Of a DNA stretch of 64,000 nucleotides, positions 63,035-64,000 are shown piece by piece. The stretch comes from Mesorhizobium sp. M9A.F.Ca.ET.002.03.1.2. GTDB taxonomy: Bacteria > Pseudomonadota > Alphaproteobacteria > Rhizobiales > Rhizobiaceae. The position numbers and the translations under genes were made by a program. The stretch covers positions 3,527,001 through 3,591,000 of the forward strand of contig NZ_CP034443.1 in the NCBI RefSeq assembly GCF_003952365.1, given 5' to 3'. The stretch's first letter is position 1; every line of letters starts with the position of its first letter. Under the pieces are notes generated by a model. The model did no database searches, had not been told where the DNA came from, and was given only the letters and a program-made list of their open reading frames with translations.

Positions 63035-63433
63035 CTAATGCTGCAGCGTCTCGATGTAACCGGCCAGGTTGTGGATGCGTTCCGTCGTGACAACCTCGCC
63101 GCCACTGGGGCCATAGACTTTTACGTCTTCTTCGAGGAACTGGCGACCCCACACCGGCATTTCGCGGTCGCCATGGCTTGACACGGCATAACGACCGTCG
63201 ATCGTCGCGAAGACCCTCGAATAGGGAAAGGCGCCGCCGTTCCGTTCGGAAAGACGCGTCAGGTCGGCCGGACGCTTCAACAGCACATCGCTCAAGGGCC
63301 CATCGCCCCTGCCGTAGAGGCCGTGGCAGACCGCGCAGGAGTTCAGGTATTCCGCCTCGCCATAACTCATTTCCTGCGCGGTGGACGCCTTGCAGGCCAT
63401 GATTGCGAGAGCCGCCGCAATGAGGAGTTTCAT
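63035..63433 (-). CDS. Small exported class I cytochrome c
   Basis: A 132-residue periplasmic protein. Signal peptide about 1-19 (MKLLIAAALAIMACKASTA). The haem site is CAVCH (Cys33, Cys36, His37) and the distal ligand is probably Met92 in REMPVWGRQF. It resembles mono-haem cytochromes that pass electrons from periplasmic dehydrogenases. No partner dehydrogenase lies next to it; a streptogramin-lyase-like gene begins 430 bp away on the other strand. Confidence 0.88.
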   Translation of the reverse strand: MKLLIAAALAIMACKASTAQEMSYGEAEYLNSCAVCHGLYGRGDGPLSDVLLKRPADLTRLSERNGGAFPYSRVFATIDGRYAVSSHGDREMPVWGRQFLEEDVKVYGPSGGEVVTTERIHNLAGYIETLQH

Positions 63434-63506
63434 CTGCGTATCCCCAATTGGTAACTCAGCCTACAGCGTCAGCACGTGGACACGTTGATCCGGATCAATT
63501 TGCTGC

Positions 63507-63530
63507 GGGCGGTCCACCAAAATGACACGG
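63507..63530 (+). repeat. Short repeat, copy 2, beside the cytochrome c gene
   Basis: GGGCGGTCCACCAAAATGACACGG, direct repeat of 62856-62881. It lies in a 427-bp gap (63434-63860) in which I find no supported gene; several overlapping frames there have no ribosome sites or recognisable motifs. Confidence 0.55.
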
Positions 63531-63860
63531 GCGCTGGGTCTTCCATTCGCCAGTGCCTGCGAAGCCTCTTGACCTCACAACCGCTGACATCTCCGATAGC
63601 GCGGGCGCAGACGATTTTCGATGCCGTGCGCAAACGCTGATGCACCTCTTCGCTGTTCCGCAGCATCGAACGGTTTACGGTGCAGCGACGGGGCATGTTG
63701 CAGTAGGATGCCGAGGCGTCACAACAGCCATGATTGCGTTTGGCCGCCTTGATGCGCCCCACGCTTCGACGAAATCGACCTTGGATGCCATCCAAAAGAC
63801 GAAAAGGGCACGTCGGATCGCTCGCTGTGCAAATTGAACTCGCGATGTGAGGAGTTCGCC

Positions 63861-64000
63861 ATGCTTCGTACGATTGTGCCGACTTTGTTCGCCGCGCTGC
63901 TCTGCTCGGTGGCGGCGCGGGCCGCCTCGGAGGAGGTCCGCTACTATCCCGTTCCGGAGGGCGCCGGCCCGCACGATGTGGCTCCGGCGCCGGATGGATC
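63861..64000 (+). CDS. Streptogramin lyase (Vgb)-like beta-propeller protein, partial
   Basis: The start of a gene that runs off the window. ATG 63861 has GAGGAG upstream; the product begins with a signal peptide (MLRTIVPTLFAALLCSVAAR). The mature part has YYPVPEGAGPHDVAPAPDG, the typical first-blade sequence of virginiamycin B lyase-like propellers. Most chromosomal members are not antibiotic lyases. Only the first 46 codons are present. Confidence 0.75.
   Translation, partial: MLRTIVPTLFAALLCSVAARAASEEVRYYPVPEGAGPHDVAPAPDG

Overview
The window looks like a chromosome segment of an alphaproteobacterium of the order Rhizobiales, most like Mesorhizobium or its relatives. Reasons: high GC, many periplasmic-binding-protein transporters in separate catabolic operons, an ExsH/PrsDE-type glycanase secretion locus, DUF3606 and PCC/DUF296 genes, and two copies of a GC-rich, double-hairpin intergenic repeat of the kind scattered through rhizobial genomes. 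The genus is inferred from gene content, not proven. I saw no rRNA, tRNA, CRISPR array or complete insertion sequence.

Layout. 0.2-5.7 kb (+): an oligopeptide ABC operon (oppA, oppB, oppC, fused oppDF) ending in a clear terminator. 5.8-13.6 kb (+): a GntR/NanR-like regulator with its own promoter and operator, an ABM-fold protein, an HpcH/HpaI aldolase, a D-2-hydroxyacid dehydrogenase and a carbohydrate ABC importer whose ATPase carries a frameshift. 13.8-16.7 kb (+): a secreted SGNH hydrolase and a GT4 glycosyltransferase. 17-25.2 kb (+): a TRAP transporter, two SDRs, an IclR regulator, a thiolase reduced to a 33-codon scar, an acyl-CoA/AMP ligase and a two-part PCC protein. 25.2-26.1 kb: broken IS91 transposase, DNA ligase and AbiEii toxin pieces around one intact DUF3606 gene. 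26.1-30.8 kb (-): a branched-chain amino-acid-type ABC operon (livGF, binding protein, livHM), led by a possible 27-codon ORF. 31.2-34.8 kb: lineage-specific envelope or secreted proteins. 35-39.5 kb (+): a GH16 RTX glycanase with its type I exporter pair.

39.7-54.2 kb is the most distinctive block: a complete soluble di-iron monooxygenase operon of the propane/acetone type (large subunit, reductase, small subunit, coupling protein, amidohydrolase, DUF59 protein, GroEL paralogue, zinc alcohol dehydrogenase). It has a textbook sigma-54 promoter, twin upstream dyads and a convergent sigma-54 activator gene. Divergent from it runs an unrecognised four-gene set (a frameshifted gene, a 102-aa helical protein, a WD40-like protein and a 57-aa protein).

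54.4-62.8 kb (-) is a second notable block: a spermidine/putrescine-type ABC importer, a HisD-family dehydrogenase that has lost several histidinol dehydrogenase metal and substrate residues, a zinc-type dehydrogenase, a HutC-type regulator and an SDR. Similar operator-like dyads lie before the importer and before the SDR. This suggests catabolism of a small polyol-like compound, not histidine synthesis. The window ends with a small cytochrome c gene flanked by a repeated ~25-bp sequence and the start of a streptogramin-lyase-like gene.
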